From Setoptus koraiensis (lineage: Eukaryota; Arthropoda), in contig CM106585.1 of NCBI GenBank assembly GCA_048013815.1, positions 10,974,001 through 11,038,000 on the forward strand: DNA of 64,000 nt, written 5' to 3'. This document shows positions 12,946 through 24,261 of this stretch, one piece after another (position 1 is the first letter of the stretch; each line of letters begins with the position of its first letter). Both the position numbers and the translations under genes were made by a program. The notes below the pieces were generated by a model. That model did no database searches. It saw nothing but the letters and a program-made list of their open reading frames with translations, and was not told where the DNA came from.

Positions 12946-14460
12946 AAAGCCGGAGTAAGTCTATTATTATTATTATCTATTTAATGGCGCTGACACTTTT
13001 TGTCCAATCAATACTCAATCACGCTCAAGCAATCTGATGTTGATGATCGTCTTTTGGATTAATTAATCTCTATGGACCCCATATTCGTCATCGTTTCAGT
13101 GCTGGATTATAAATGCAAACGGGACAGTTGGTGTCACACTTCGAACGGAACATGGGAATTGTATCAGGGTGCCAATGGCAGTTACGAAGCTCACTCCAGC
13201 GGCTCAAATAGGGATATACAGATTTAGTGTATATTTAGTGGCCGGCTATTTTTGCACGGGTGATTGTGCATGGGCATTGTGATATTTATGTGATTGCAAT
13301 GTTGTCAACTTGACCAGATGAGCAGAACCAAAAATGCCCAAAGATGAGTTAACGTTGCCACGCTAACCAACGATCAGCATGTCTAAATTGATTTGCAATG
13401 GGCTGGATTGTATTTGCAGAATTGGTTCGATAAATAAAATAAGCTGATTGTCAAAACCAGAGTCCGGTGGCAAATCTATAAACATAGACATAGCAGTGAG
13501 CACGTACTGTTTTATCTTTTCTTACCACGTGTTAACATATTTGTATTTCTTACAATTGTTAGTTAGCACAAGCAATTGTAGTGTTGTTAAAATAATATGC
13601 CTGATACACTATGCGAACACAGTAGCTTGCAAACATATACGATTTATCTATATTATCAAATTATTTTTTATAATCATCACTGAATACAAGCGCAAACCGC
13701 CCATCAAATCTAATAGCAGCATCCTCACTGGGCACGCTACATGATACATGTACATATGGATTTAGGCAATATATGGATATATCCATATGCGGATATATGG
13801 ATATATGTGATGCATGGATATGTGTGATGTATGGATATGCGTGATATATGGAGACATGACCAAGAACGATGGAAATCATTTAGCACGTCGCCAACAGCGC
13901 TGAATACGAAGCGACTGGACACACAGAGCATGGAATGTTTGTCACATTGGTTTGTCACAGATACGATGCCATGTTGGCAATTTGTATGGCAATTTAAATC
14001 TTGATCAATTTAATTTATCCAACTTATCTCCGGTTAAATTGGTAAAACTACAACAATTGGCGCGTATCGTTATGCGGTTAAGTGTATGGGCCAAGTGTAT
14101 CGGCGCACCACTGCCAACTACTGAATATAGTATTAGTTAGTGTTTGGCATATCGCTAGGTGCAAGCGGAACATAGGACACCATATCTAAATTACTATGGC
14201 TGCTGTTCCAATAGCATTGATGCTGTCACTGCCATTGGAAGTTGCCCGCCAGTATATGAACAAAAAATATCCTGCTTATGCACCCATATCGATGTATTTA
14301 ATTTATTTTGCACTGGCAGCATGTATGTAAATAATGCTGCACAGAATATATTATTTGGCCCAATATTTAAGGCATTTTCAGTATTCGTGGCGGGTATCGC
14401 GTCTATTGTTTGCCAGACAACAAGACACTCTGAGGCCCCTGACATGAGTTGCTGCGAACT
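12925..14460 (+). pseudogene. Decayed partial duplicate of NCLX
   Basis: Diverged copy of the 3' part of the exchanger gene 2 kb upstream, in the same orientation. The end of exon 1 with its donor is at about 12945-12960 (GGAGTAAGTCTATTA against AGAGTAAGTCGCCTG). Intron-derived sequence follows (caagcaatctgatg; taattaat; CCCATATTC). Exon-2 sequence is at about 13100-13260 (GTGCTGGATTATAAATGC, GACAGTTGGTG, GGTGCCAATGGCAGTTAC) and about 14070-14340 (GGCGCACCA, TATCGCTAGGTGCAAGCGGAA, CATATCGATGTATTTAATTT). The 3' flank is included (TCTATTGTTTGCC). Because intron sequence is retained, this is DNA-level duplication, not retrocopying. The middle (about 13260-13950) is unrelated or unalignable by eye. 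Stops and frameshifts break every frame, and the catalytic alpha-2 block is largely lost. The 126-codon open frame at 14159-14539 is an out-of-frame shadow. Confidence 0.88.
13752..13858. repeat. ATATGGATAT-type degenerate repeat
   Basis: Irregular array of TATGGATAT units including the palindrome ATATGGATATATCCATAT. It lies inside the unalignable middle of the NCLX pseudogene. Confidence 0.75.
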
Positions 14461-15594
14461 CAAAGTTGGCTCAGGCAGAGTTGCTGCGAGTGAGTTGATA
14501 TATGTTGTTGAAATATATATTGTGTTTATTCCTCGCTAGAAACTAGCAAGTGGCCAATGTGCGTTCAATTATGAGTGACACTGACACTTGTCACACTAAA
14601 TCGTGTTGAAGTGACCAGCCACAACAGCAACAACAGCAACAACAACGTTTCTATACAACATGCTGATGATAATAACAAATAAGCGCACATTGTGCCATAG
14701 ACGGATGTGCCACTGATAGACATGACGGTGCCGAGCGGTCATGGGCCCCAGTGCACTTCACATTGCTGACCAGTGGTCAGTTTGCGCCGGTCAGTTTGCG
14801 GCTGGTCAGTTTGCGGCTGTTGCTGCGTGGCCGGTCAGTGCGTGGCCGCAATGGCCGGGAATCGGGAGCCGGGAATTAGTGTGACTGGCAGCAAGTGTCA
14901 CATGGCACAACAAGAGCACTCGTTGTTTACACTGGCTAGTGCCAGTTGTGTGCTGTCAGCGATGCGCGTCACTTATCCGAGATATGCAAATATCCATGCA
15001 ACTGCATAAGAGGTCGCGCTGTCGAAGCAATCGCCAGAGCGTCTGTCAGACGAGCCAACGAGCCAAGGATAAGTGACGGATAAATATATCCTCTGCTATC
15101 CTATATAGTGGCGCTGGTGGGCTGCTCATGCGCATGCTCGAGCGCAGCCAATAGGCAGTGGAAACATTGTGGAAACAACTTGCGTTTTGTAGCAATCGAC
15201 GTTGCCAGCAAACTGCTACTGCGAAGCCAACAACAATTGCCACTGTCGTGGTATCTCGCTAGCAAAAGTTGCGCGCTCGTTGCGAACAGTTTCGAGTTGT
15301 TCGGCCACAATTGAGCCAATTGTGACCAAAATCCAACATATCGACCGAGTTTGACCAATTCGACACAAATCGACGCAATTCGACACAATTCGACACATTT
15401 CTACACAGTTCGGCACAGTTCGGCACAGCTCCGAACAGCAGCATCAACAATTCACAAGTACAATATCTCGTAATAGCCAACAATAACAGTCTCACAATAT
15501 AATATAAATTGCGTGTCGACACAGCTAGACGCAGCCAGTTTGACGCGATCCATTGGCGGCCACCAGTAATTAGCGAGCGCCGGTAATTAGTGAA
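14461..15594. other. DMRT upstream region
   Basis: No supported gene. The final 250 bp hold a loose array of TTCGACACAA/TTCGGCACAG units (15353-15437) that looks like simple sequence. I see no clear TATA box before the DMRT start. Confidence 0.5.
15353..15437. repeat. 10-11 bp degenerate array near the DMRT start
   Basis: About eight units resembling TTCGACACAA or TTCGGCACAG sit roughly 160-240 bp upstream of the DMRT ATG, inside what is probably 5' UTR or promoter. Confidence 0.75.
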
Positions 15595-16404
15595 ATGGCC
15601 TCAAGTAACAGCATTCAGCAGCAACAGCAGGCGCGCCGGCCCAAATGCGCCCGGTGCAGAAATCACGGCATGATATCGTGGCTGAAGGGACACAAGCGAC
15701 ACTGCAAATTCAAGGATTGTTTGTGCCAAAAGTGCAATCTCATTTTCGAGCGACAACGAATAATGGCTGCGCAAGTGGCGCTAAAACGACAACAGGCTCA
15801 GGAGGAAACATTCGCCAAGAGTCTCAAGGAAATGACCACAGGTGAGCAGTGCGGCTCGCATCTGCCGCCCGGACCTATATTCGGCATGGTGGTGACAGAT
15901 CCGCAGATACCCAACAGCAACAGCAACCACAGCAACCACAGCACCCACAACAACCACAACAACCACATCAGCAACAGCAACAACAACGGCAACAACAACA
16001 TTAGCAACAGCAACAACAACAGCAACAACAACAACAGCAGCAGCAGCAGCACAAAACAGCAACAACAACAACAACAGCTACAGCTACAAACAAGTGTCAA
16101 CCAGAGACAAGCGCGCGCAAACAATAATTGCGATGCCCAAAGTGATCAAGTGTCTATGATCAGTGTTGTAAAATCATTGTCGCCCTCTACAACGCAATCA
16201 TCGCATAGATCACAGTCATCACACAGAAGCGCAGACCAACAGCAACAGCCAGGTGATTTGACCACCACCACCAGAGTACAACAACAACAACAACAACAAT
16301 CAATTAATGTCATGTCGTTGTTGATGCAAAACAACGCAAGCCACATAACCACCAGTAGACACCATCATCATCATCATCATCATCACCATTTGTCGTCGGA
16401 GGAC

Positions 16405-16436
<32 letters not shown>

Positions 16437-16632
16437 CGACGATGACAATGTCAATGTTGTCGATCACTCGTTGCATCATTTCGTCCAATCAATACATCAC
16501 ATCAACCATATAGCGCCACAGCAACAGCAGCAGCAGCAACAACAACAACCGCAACAACTAATAAGAGACACAATGGACACAAACAAGCAACAGTCGAGCA
16601 AGAGCAAATTTGTTTGGAGGCCCTTCCTGTAA
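15595..16632 (+). CDS. DM-domain transcription factor (DMRT family, possibly Dmrt93B-like)
   Basis: 345 aa in one uninterrupted exon. DM domains are intertwined double-zinc modules that bind the DNA minor groove; family members act in sex determination and neural or gonadal development. The domain spans about residues 14-66, with site-1 ligands C18, C21, H33, C37 and site-2 ligands H24, C42, C44, C47, followed by the conserved recognition helix [18 protein letters not shown] short conserved-looking [10 protein letters not shown] block follows at about 88-99. The remainder is Asn/Ser/Gln-rich, with a ten-residue His run (256-265) followed by a long Asp run. It ends in FVWRPFL. The [18 protein letters not shown] form and the GPIFGM block remind me of arthropod Dmrt93B, but a tree is needed to assign the subfamily. 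A strong donor-like CAG|GTGAGC lies inside the ORF at 15842. The nearest AATAAA (16890-16895) is 258 bp past the stop, inside repeat copy 2. Confidence 0.93.
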
Positions 16633-16729
16633 ATCATGTCACTGAGCTCACGAATCATCGTCTCACTTAACTTGCGACTCACAACATGCAATTTATAACT
16701 TGTAGGCGACAGTGAGTTGCTTCGACGCT

Positions 16730-17395
16730 ACGGTAACGCGAATGTCACTTTATAGGACGGTCACAACAACCGCGCGCAACAACCACGTGCAGAATACGTG
16801 CATGAATTTGCATGATGTAAACGGCGTGCGTGCCCATTGGAAACGTATGTTTTATTATTGGTGCATAAATGTATAAGTAATATAGCCACAATAAACAATA
16901 GACAGCATAAAGTCGACATAAGTGAAGCAAATTGAATCAATTGAATCAAATTAAATCAAATCTGACATTGTCAGTTGAGCCAATCAAAGTTGGCCGTTGT
17001 TTGTGTTGTTGTTTGTGTTGGTCCATCGGCGACCAATTGCCAATGTTTACCTTGCCTCACGAGTCATGACCGATCGGCCAACATATTATACACACGCATT
17101 ATATTGTATGTAATATACTAATATGTATACTAGTATGTATACTAATATGTATACTAGTATGTATACTAGTATGTGTGTGCGCTGACCACTAGGCGAGCCA
17201 GCCGGCTAATTGAGGTCATTGCTAGCTCCATTATTTACCTATGAATATGTTTGTTTGCACGTATTGGTGGTCTGGTCAATTGGAGTTGCTTGAGGTTTGT
17301 TCAAGGTGAAGATTGATTCCAATCAATTGTGCTCTCTCATTGCGACCACCAACAATGCAAGTTGGCCAACTGCAAACAAGTTACAACAAACAAAC
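16730..17395. repeat. Copy 2 of a ~600 bp duplicated segment
   Basis: Collinear counterpart of 12350-12945, lying about 100 bp after the DMRT stop. Besides point differences it contains an extra expanded block of TACTAGTATGTA units (17116-17174) that copy 1 lacks. The AATAAA at 16890-16895 could serve as the DMRT polyadenylation signal, in which case copy 1 is a displaced DMRT 3' end. Confidence 0.85.
17116..17174. repeat. 12 bp palindromic array TACTAGTATGTA
   Basis: About five tandem units containing the palindrome TACTAGTA. It is absent from the other copy of the surrounding duplicated segment, so it expanded after duplication. Confidence 0.85.
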
Positions 17396-18841
17396 TTTCA
17401 TAACAAAGCCCCATTCGTTTATCCACTCACTTATCCATTCACTATCGCTGGCATCACCAACTCAGCATCGGCGCACCGATATCAGCAGCGGACTGACCCA
17501 ACTGACGCCGGCGTCGTCCAGTCTATCGCATGACGCCGTCACGTTGGTCGCATTGGTCATTTGGGTCGCGTTGGGTCGCGTTGGGTCGCGTTGGTCATAT
17601 CGTTCACATGGGTGTGCCAACGGTGTTATATTTGCATAAATTATCAGCTAGCGGCTGCGGCAAGTGTGACAAGTGCAGTGACGAGTGCATATAAACAACA
17701 CATTGTGGCCCAATGTTGAGCTCATCACAGACAAACAATGACATTGAGTTTCTGGAATGTGGCCCGTTCTTCTCGAACACTTGTCGCTTGTCATCGGTTG
17801 TGCGTTGTCTCAATTGCAATTGTCTCACTCACGACACTGTCGCTGTTTCTGTCACTGTTGTTGTTGTTGTTGCTGCTGCTGCTGTTGTTGTTGCTGCTGT
17901 TGCTGTTGTTGTGATAATATTGTTGTGTGCCAATTGAATATTGACCACGAGCAAATAGTGTGTCAATGACAGCGCGCATCGGCCTACTTATGACAGTCAG
18001 CTACAACTTATCGACCGATGCCAGCCGACGCCAGCCGATCTGGAGCAAGTGCCACTGAGCCACCAAATGACAGCTGAATGACGTGCGCAACACTCTCCAG
18101 AGGCACGATGATTGACGCGACCAAAACAGCCCAACGACCAACCAACAAATCCCACAATTGAGGCCCCTCACACGGCGAGCGGATAAATCAATTTGACGCG
18201 CCACAATCGGCACAGCCAATCGGGGCCAATTCTGGCGCGTTTGTGGTGGGCGCCGATCAACTGGAAATGCTCTCATTTTTCGCACATACCAAACTCACAC
18301 ACACATAACAAATGAGCGTTAAATTATCTTTTCGTTGATTCCACAACAAATGACTCATCTCGTTCGTCGATACTGCCCATTTGTATTTTATTTTCTGTGT
18401 GTGTGTGTGTTTGTTTGTATCACCATCGACAACATATAAAATGTATGCAATAGTTGTAAATTGAAAGCTAGCTAGTTTTAAATTAAAACGCTTAAAATAA
18501 CACATTACACTAAATGTTTTCTCACAAAAATAACATCATTTAACACTTGGCACTCCGGTGAGCTTATCCATGAATTTACCTTGATATAAGTTGTTATTAG
18601 CTGTTAAGTTAACTAACAAGTTGTATTAATATTAAAGTTAACTTGTTATGTTGTACACTCAGGCACTCGGCCAAATGTAAACGTGATTGGCCACTTGAAT
18701 GCCATTGTTTTATTGCGCTATTATTGTTGGCTTGTTGTAATTGCACCTGAACATACAAGTGATAGCAACCAACTGCTAGACACAACAACTGCCAACAACC
18801 AAACTGAACGCAGTTTCGACACACACACACACACACAGCAA

Positions 18842-18867
18842 ATTCAAATTTAAATTTAAATTTGAAT
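18842..18867. repeat. 26 bp perfect palindrome
   Basis: ATTCAAATTTAAA followed by its exact reverse complement, so the 26 bp reads identically on both strands. The core is TTTAAATTTAAA, so low complexity may explain it. Confidence 0.9.
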
Positions 18868-19201
18868 CTCGATATAAAGCTTGTGTTTGCTCAACCAACT
18901 CAAATAAAATGTGAAATCTTTATTTCGCTTACTCCCCGACGATTGCTCGTTCTGATCGTTTGTATAATGTATAATGTATGATGTATATAATCTAATGATC
19001 AAGTGTTAGATTGTGTGTGTCAGGCAACCGACACAGAAATAAAGTTAGTAAAAATAAAATAAAAAAAAAGTTGATTATTGACTATTAAAAAGTAAGTTTT
19101 GACCCTTGACAAGTATCACAGGTAAACAAAACATTTGAGCGCACTCGTCTAGCTTAAGTTGGTGGGCAGTTAAACAAGCCATTGTTGTGACTTGACATGC
19201 G

Positions 19202-19243
19202 AGATTTTGCTTGATTTTGCTTGATTTTGCTTGATTTCGCTTG
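19202..19243. repeat. 10 bp array, four units
   Basis: Four tandem units of GATTTTGCTT, the last with one change. Confidence 0.85.
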
Positions 19244-22200
19244 AATTGAATCAACGAGGAAAACAGCCCAACGCCAGCTAGATTGTGCGCCCGGCCCATC
19301 AACTGCCGCCAACCAATTGTCTCAGCAACCGGACCCGACTCTGGTGCGACTGTAACGCTGCTGGCTCCGGCCACCACAGTCCGGTGCCAGTCACAGTGGC
19401 AAGGTTGCCAGTGTCAAGAGGTAACGGGCCCGTTTGTTATAGGCTCGCTGGCTGGCTGGTTTGTTTGTTTGTGGCAGTTTGTTTGTATAGGTTACACAAG
19501 AGCGAGCCAGCAGTGATATCTTAGTCTGGCTCTGTTGTCATGTTATTGTTATACTTTATTTACTTATATATCCCATTTCCAACTGCAACTTGACAATCTC
19601 TGTCTCACTGTCTGTTCCATTGTTCGCTTCTGGCCACACCAATCGCCGGGACGACAGACGACTCTATATCAACTTTGCAATTGTGTGATCAAGTTATATG
19701 ATTCTCTCTCTCTCAACAGACTCAATTCATGTTGTTATATAATTGTGTGCCTACGCTGTCAATACACACGCTTGCTCCACAGCAAACATATAGACAAATC
19801 ATTTATATTCATGTGTCATAGTGGCGCTGCTTCGAAAAGCCACAAATCGCATACAGTCGCCATTTCGACAGAAACTCTCTGTCGGAGAGCCAGCCAGCCA
19901 GCGAGAAAGGCAACAAACAAACAAACATGCAGTTATATACACGGTATCCATCCCATTGGCAACTAGCGCTGAACAAGTTGGCATCATAGTATAAAGTGAC
20001 AGACACATATCATGTCTATATAAATAATCAGTAGTTGCCAATAGTAGAAACAGCATGAAAAGAATAGCAAAATGGCCAACGGATTTGATTCAATATGTAA
20101 ATAATTTGAATCACATTTGACGCCACTTCTCAGGCTGCATTGAGCATACTCTGCTGCCTCTTACACTTACGCTAGCGCTGGCTCGCCGACTAGCTCACTG
20201 GCCTCACCATAATCACATCTTAGCTGCCTGCTATTTCATAGGAGCCAGCTATGATGTGTAAGAATTATGAGAATATGCAAATTTGGGGGCGCGTTTCATT
20301 TTGCAATAACAATCATGGCTGCTATAACAACACAAGCGAGCGCCCACAATTTGTGTGTTTGTGGTTCAACTGGCGCCAACCAATTGGTACCAATTGGTAC
20401 CAATTGGTATGACGTAAGAACGCGGCGACGCTGTGAAACAAAATGCCAACTAATCGTAATTCGTTAGCTGTTTGTCTCTGGCGATCGTTGGACGCCCTAT
20501 CAAAGGTATCCGAGGTATCAGAGCATCAATCCCCTGTGATTGCCAAGCGGCTCAACAGTGGGCGAGCCGCGCACCCAAGAGGCGCCCGATTTAGCGCTTC
20601 TGATTGCCACAATATACCTCTCACAATCTCCTGATTCTCTGATTGAATTAGCCATTTCTGGCCATTTCTCACTCATTTACGTCACTCATACTCACTGTAT
20701 ACTTATACACTGCACACTCATACTCTGTATACTCATATCTCACATCTACACGAGTATACAAACCGTTGCAACTCTACAGATACAATGCGGCCCAAATGAA
20801 TAGTGCGGCCATATGAAAAATCACGTTCTTTGCGCGCTGATTGCACGTTGCACCATATCTATCTCATTGAGATTCATCACGCCAATATCTATATCAACAA
20901 CATATATACTTGCGACTTGATGGCGCCAGTTCCCCAGTTGCCGCCAACAACACAATTTGACAGCAGCACAGTTAAATCAGTGGATTACGTCACACCGTCT
21001 ACAAACCATGCCAACCACAAACAAGGTGTTTGTTTGCAACACTCATCACTTTCTTTCAGCCTATCTCCTCTATCGCTTCGGGGCGATCCCCCCGTTTTGC
21101 CAAATCCCCCGTGGGGCTCACCCGGTTTTAGCATCGCCTGCAATGAGCAGCCAAACTTGCAGCTCCAATCTTGCAACCAACACAAACCGTTGCTACAAGC
21201 CCCATTCGGATTCTTCGGGCCCACTTCTCCGTTTGTGGATATCGCGCCACACGCTATCCACGCTCCATCAATGTCATAAACTCATCGTCGTACAAACGCA
21301 CTGATATATGCAAAGCACACCGGGCCTCTTTAGTGGCCCATGGCCAAGTCCCCCCGGAAGACCCCACATCTCTCATTTCGGCCGCTTTTCGGCTGTTTCC
21401 ATCAAGCACAACTGCAGAAAACGGATAATAAACACACGCACAGATACTTTGAGATCAAGACCCGGGCGTAAGACCCGAGGATCAAGAGCCCAAGCGTCGG
21501 TTTTGGCAGCTTATCCATTGAAAAATCCCAATCTCCCACTCCGGCAGACGGGAGACTTCTCCCCGGGAGATCCCGTAACGCCCACTTCTCCGGTTTCTCG
21601 TCCGGTAAAATCTATCGGATTTCAATGTTCGATAGGTATCTGTCAAGCGTATTGTTCTCAGAGCATCCCGTGGAGAGATTGCGGAAAAAACTTGCGAAAC
21701 TCTCTCTTCCCAGGAAGTGATCAGCAGTGACCGCTCCCCGGGCAAGAGAGGGGAGATGGGAGAGGGTGGTGCAACTGTCCTTGTGACAGCTGAATTCATT
21801 GTCAATTGAATGACGCATTTTGAGGCATTTCTGCTATGCCTTGTGCCATAGGTGAAGCTTTCCCATTGCACCTGCATGAACATTTGAGAATGTCCGCCAG
21901 GGCGGCGCTGTAGAGCTTTCTTTGTGCAGTCTCGACAAAGCGATCATTCGCCTGTTAACACTGCAAACACTGCATGTTTTTGGGTCTATTGTCGAAGTGG
22001 GCCAAGTTGAAAAAAGAAACATTCAGCGGAACGCTGATTTTCTGGCGTTGCAAGCGCGCGTAGCGGACCTTTTTCGCATCAATATTTTTCACATTGCAAG
22101 GCGTTCAGTACAGTTATTTCAGAAAATCTATGAGTTGCGGGGGAAGCGATCATGTGCATTGCCCTGCGCATAATAGTGCACAAACTTCCAGTTGCTCTAG

Positions 22201-22271
22201 TTAGCGTTCGCAAGCGCACAGCTCACAATATTGTCAGCACAATATCTCCCTCTTGTGCCCAAACTTAACGT

Positions 22272-22312
22272 TATAAATGTATGCTTGTGAGCTATTTACG
22301 TTAGTTTCAGTT
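22272..22312 (+). promoter_or_regulatory. Candidate TATA box and initiator for the SRA1-like ORF
   Basis: TATAAA at 22272-22277 is followed by the arthropod-type initiator TCAGTT at 22307-22312. The A of the initiator is 37 bp from the start of the TATA, slightly longer than the usual ~30 bp. An acceptor-like TATTCTAG at about 22470 could end a 5' UTR intron. Confidence 0.35.
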
Positions 22313-22506
22313 CATCAGTAGGAATGCAAATATAACAAATATTTTTTGACCATATCGTTGTTAGACCTTTTAAAAATATTTATCACTATTATAATTGTTG
22401 TAAATTATAAGTTAGATTGAATTGTTATTTTCTCATATACATTATTTACTCGTTTTGGTATTTATTCTAGTTGATAGTAAAAATAGAAATTATTAAATTA
22501 TACATT

Positions 22507-22791
22507 ATGGCCTGGAACGATCCACCCAGCTTCAATCTAGATCAATTAACTAACTCTGCGCCTTCCAGGAGATTCAAATATCCTAATGGACCAGTCCCTA
22601 ACAATCCACAAGCACAAATTGTACCTGGCCAACCGTCCAATGGCCAGCAAGTGAATCAGCAATACCAGCAGTATCCACAATACCCACAATACCAGCCGTA
22701 TCAACAATATCAGCCTCAACCTGCCACTCCAGCTGATCAATGTCAATCAAATCTGCCTCATGCTCAAGCGCCTTTTGCTGTGAGAAAATAA
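22507..22791 (+). CDS. Short WNDPP-motif protein resembling the SRA1 N-terminus
   Basis: 94 aa. Residues 2-10 (AWNDPPSFN) match the conserved N-terminal WNDPP motif of steroid receptor RNA activator protein (SRA1/SRAP), also seen in Sec31-related proteins. Residues 50-70 are QYPQ/YQPY repeats and the rest is Pro/Gln/Asn-rich. The C-terminal helical SRA1 domain expected in a ~200 aa protein is missing, and I find no plus-strand ORF for it downstream, where PIGU occupies the opposite strand. A phase-0 donor candidate, GCT|GTGAGA, lies at 22780 and another, CGG|TAAGT, at 22799, so the real transcript may splice onward. As read, its last 45 bp overlap the PIGU coding end. It could be an intact short gene, the first exon of a longer one, or a truncated copy. 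Confidence 0.6.
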   Translation: MAWNDPPSFNLDQLTNSAPSRRFKYPNGPVPNNPQAQIVPGQPSNGQQVNQQYQQYPQYPQYQPYQQYQPQPATPADQCQSNLPHAQAPFAVRK

Positions 22792-24261
22792 TATATCGGT
22801 AAGTAGAATTATTTGCGCTGTTGTAAATGCTAATGTGATCCCAAAATAAAAATTTGAATTTGCTGTTCCCATTACAATCCACAGATGCCAGAACACGGGT
22901 GCCAAACCAAGGCAGGTTACGATGCAGCAAGTAGATATGATACCGCGCTTAGTATAAATTAAAATATGACGCCATTGAGGTAGGAGGCTGGTGACCAGTC
23001 CATAATTGGCTAAAGATGGATAGGGCTGGAAAATAGTTGACACGAGCAACACGATGAAAGTTGCAAAGTATGGATTGTTTCTCAAGCCGATTGTAATGGG
23101 TACCACATGAATGAAGGCATTGATTTGCACGACCCAAACAAAAAAATCATGAAAATGATCAAACATCTCTGTGAAGAAGTACCAACACATTCCAATATTT
23201 GGGGTTAAGTCTGCTATCTTGAGCCTGTGTGAGATCGATGATAAAGATTAATTATTAAATATGCCCAACAGTGATTTTAACCTTGTTTGAGTGGCAAAAA
23301 GAAAAACTACTTACGAGAACAGAAATGTTCCTGGCATAAAATCAAATGAGTAGTTGCAGAGACAATAAGATATTCCCAAAAGTGTCGCCACTGCTGCCGT
23401 ATACAACAGCAATGATGAATAGATTGTTCGGCCATCTTTTCCAAAGTCGATATTCACATCACGAGTAGTTATATCATGCCCTTGTTCTTTCGAGGCGTTT
23501 CCTCCTTGTTGTTCGACCGAACTCAGAATGTAACTTTGCTCTATACAAAGAATAGCTGGCACTATGATGGTAGAATAATGTAATACATTACATGAGATCA
23601 AAGCTCCTAGGACACATGTCAACAATTTTCCGTTTTTTTGGCTAACTACAATGCTTAACCATGCAATCAATGCGTTTGTAAAAACAGTAGTTGACAGTCC
23701 TACACATGGTAATATTGTTGCGGGGGAGAATAAGTAAACTAAAAAAACTAGCCAACTAGATTCAGTGATATAGGTTGTGGTCAAAGGAACGAATGTTTTT
23801 GGCCAATCCTTTCTATCAAGTTCTTCTATGCGGATGATATTTTCTAGTTGCTTGTAAGCCGCTTTCCTGAGCATGAAGGCAGCTAATATGTCTATAAAGA
23901 TGAAAAAATAAAGAATATTCTTTCCGAAGAGTGCATTTATAGCCCTATAAAATAGTAAACTGATGGGATATTCATGGAAGGTGTCGCCTTCATAGGGTGA
24001 GATATTCTGATCTTGCAGGTGCAATCCCTCCAAAGCTGCAAGAATAAGAGGCAGTAATTGAATTTTATAAAATGTCAGTGGTTAGTTAAGTAAATTGATC
24101 AGTAGTTCATTTTCATTCATTCATTGCTTACCTCTTCTCCAGCTGTTGATTGGGGTGGATATTTCAACTCTCTTTGATATGACATCTTGGAATGAACTGA
24201 GTACGAGACGGACAGAGACTGCCAAAGAAGTATAAATGATTACTTTGCTTATTTTAGACAT
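22747..24261 (-). CDS. GPI transamidase subunit PIG-U
   Basis: PIG-U is a multi-spanning ER membrane subunit of the GPI transamidase, which attaches GPI anchors to proteins. CDS is complement(join(22747..23224,23315..24035,24132..24261)), 442 aa against about 435 in human. Exon 1 (43 codons plus one base) begins at the ATG at 24261 and encodes a hydrophobic segment, then KRVEISTPINSWRR. Introns are 24036-24131 (96 bp; GAG|GTAAGC ... TTGCAG) and 23225-23314 (90 bp; CTC|GTAAGT ... CACAG). Joined, they give the family blocks EGLHLQDQNISPY, FHEYP, ADLTPNIGMCWYFF, EMFDHF, FWHLWI and GTANSNFYFGITLAF. Several hydrophobic transmembrane segments are evident. It lies downstream of, and on the same strand as, U2A' with 312 bp between coding regions. 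The last 45 bp overlap the convergent SRA1-like ORF. Confidence 0.95.

Larger units (their letters stand above)
17396..22240. other. Intergenic spacer
   Basis: No gene I can support. It includes (TTG/CTG)n at about 17860-17910, a 10 bp array at 19202-19243, a 26 bp palindrome at 18842-18867, and three CCAATTGGTA units at 20380-20410. A stretch at about 21040-22100 is richer in G+C and in CCCGGG/GGGAGA motifs than its surroundings. There a minus-strand ATG ORF (21799-21482, 105 codons) is not low complexity, but I cannot assign it. Confidence 0.5.

Noticed and set aside
14159-14539. 126-codon plus-strand frame
   Set aside because: It lies in the NCLX pseudogene but in a frame different from the parental one, so it is a by-product of decay.
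16146-16488. Antisense frames over DMRT rich in Leu/Cys/Val
   Set aside because: They are the complement of the Gln/His/Asp triplet runs in the DMRT coding exon.
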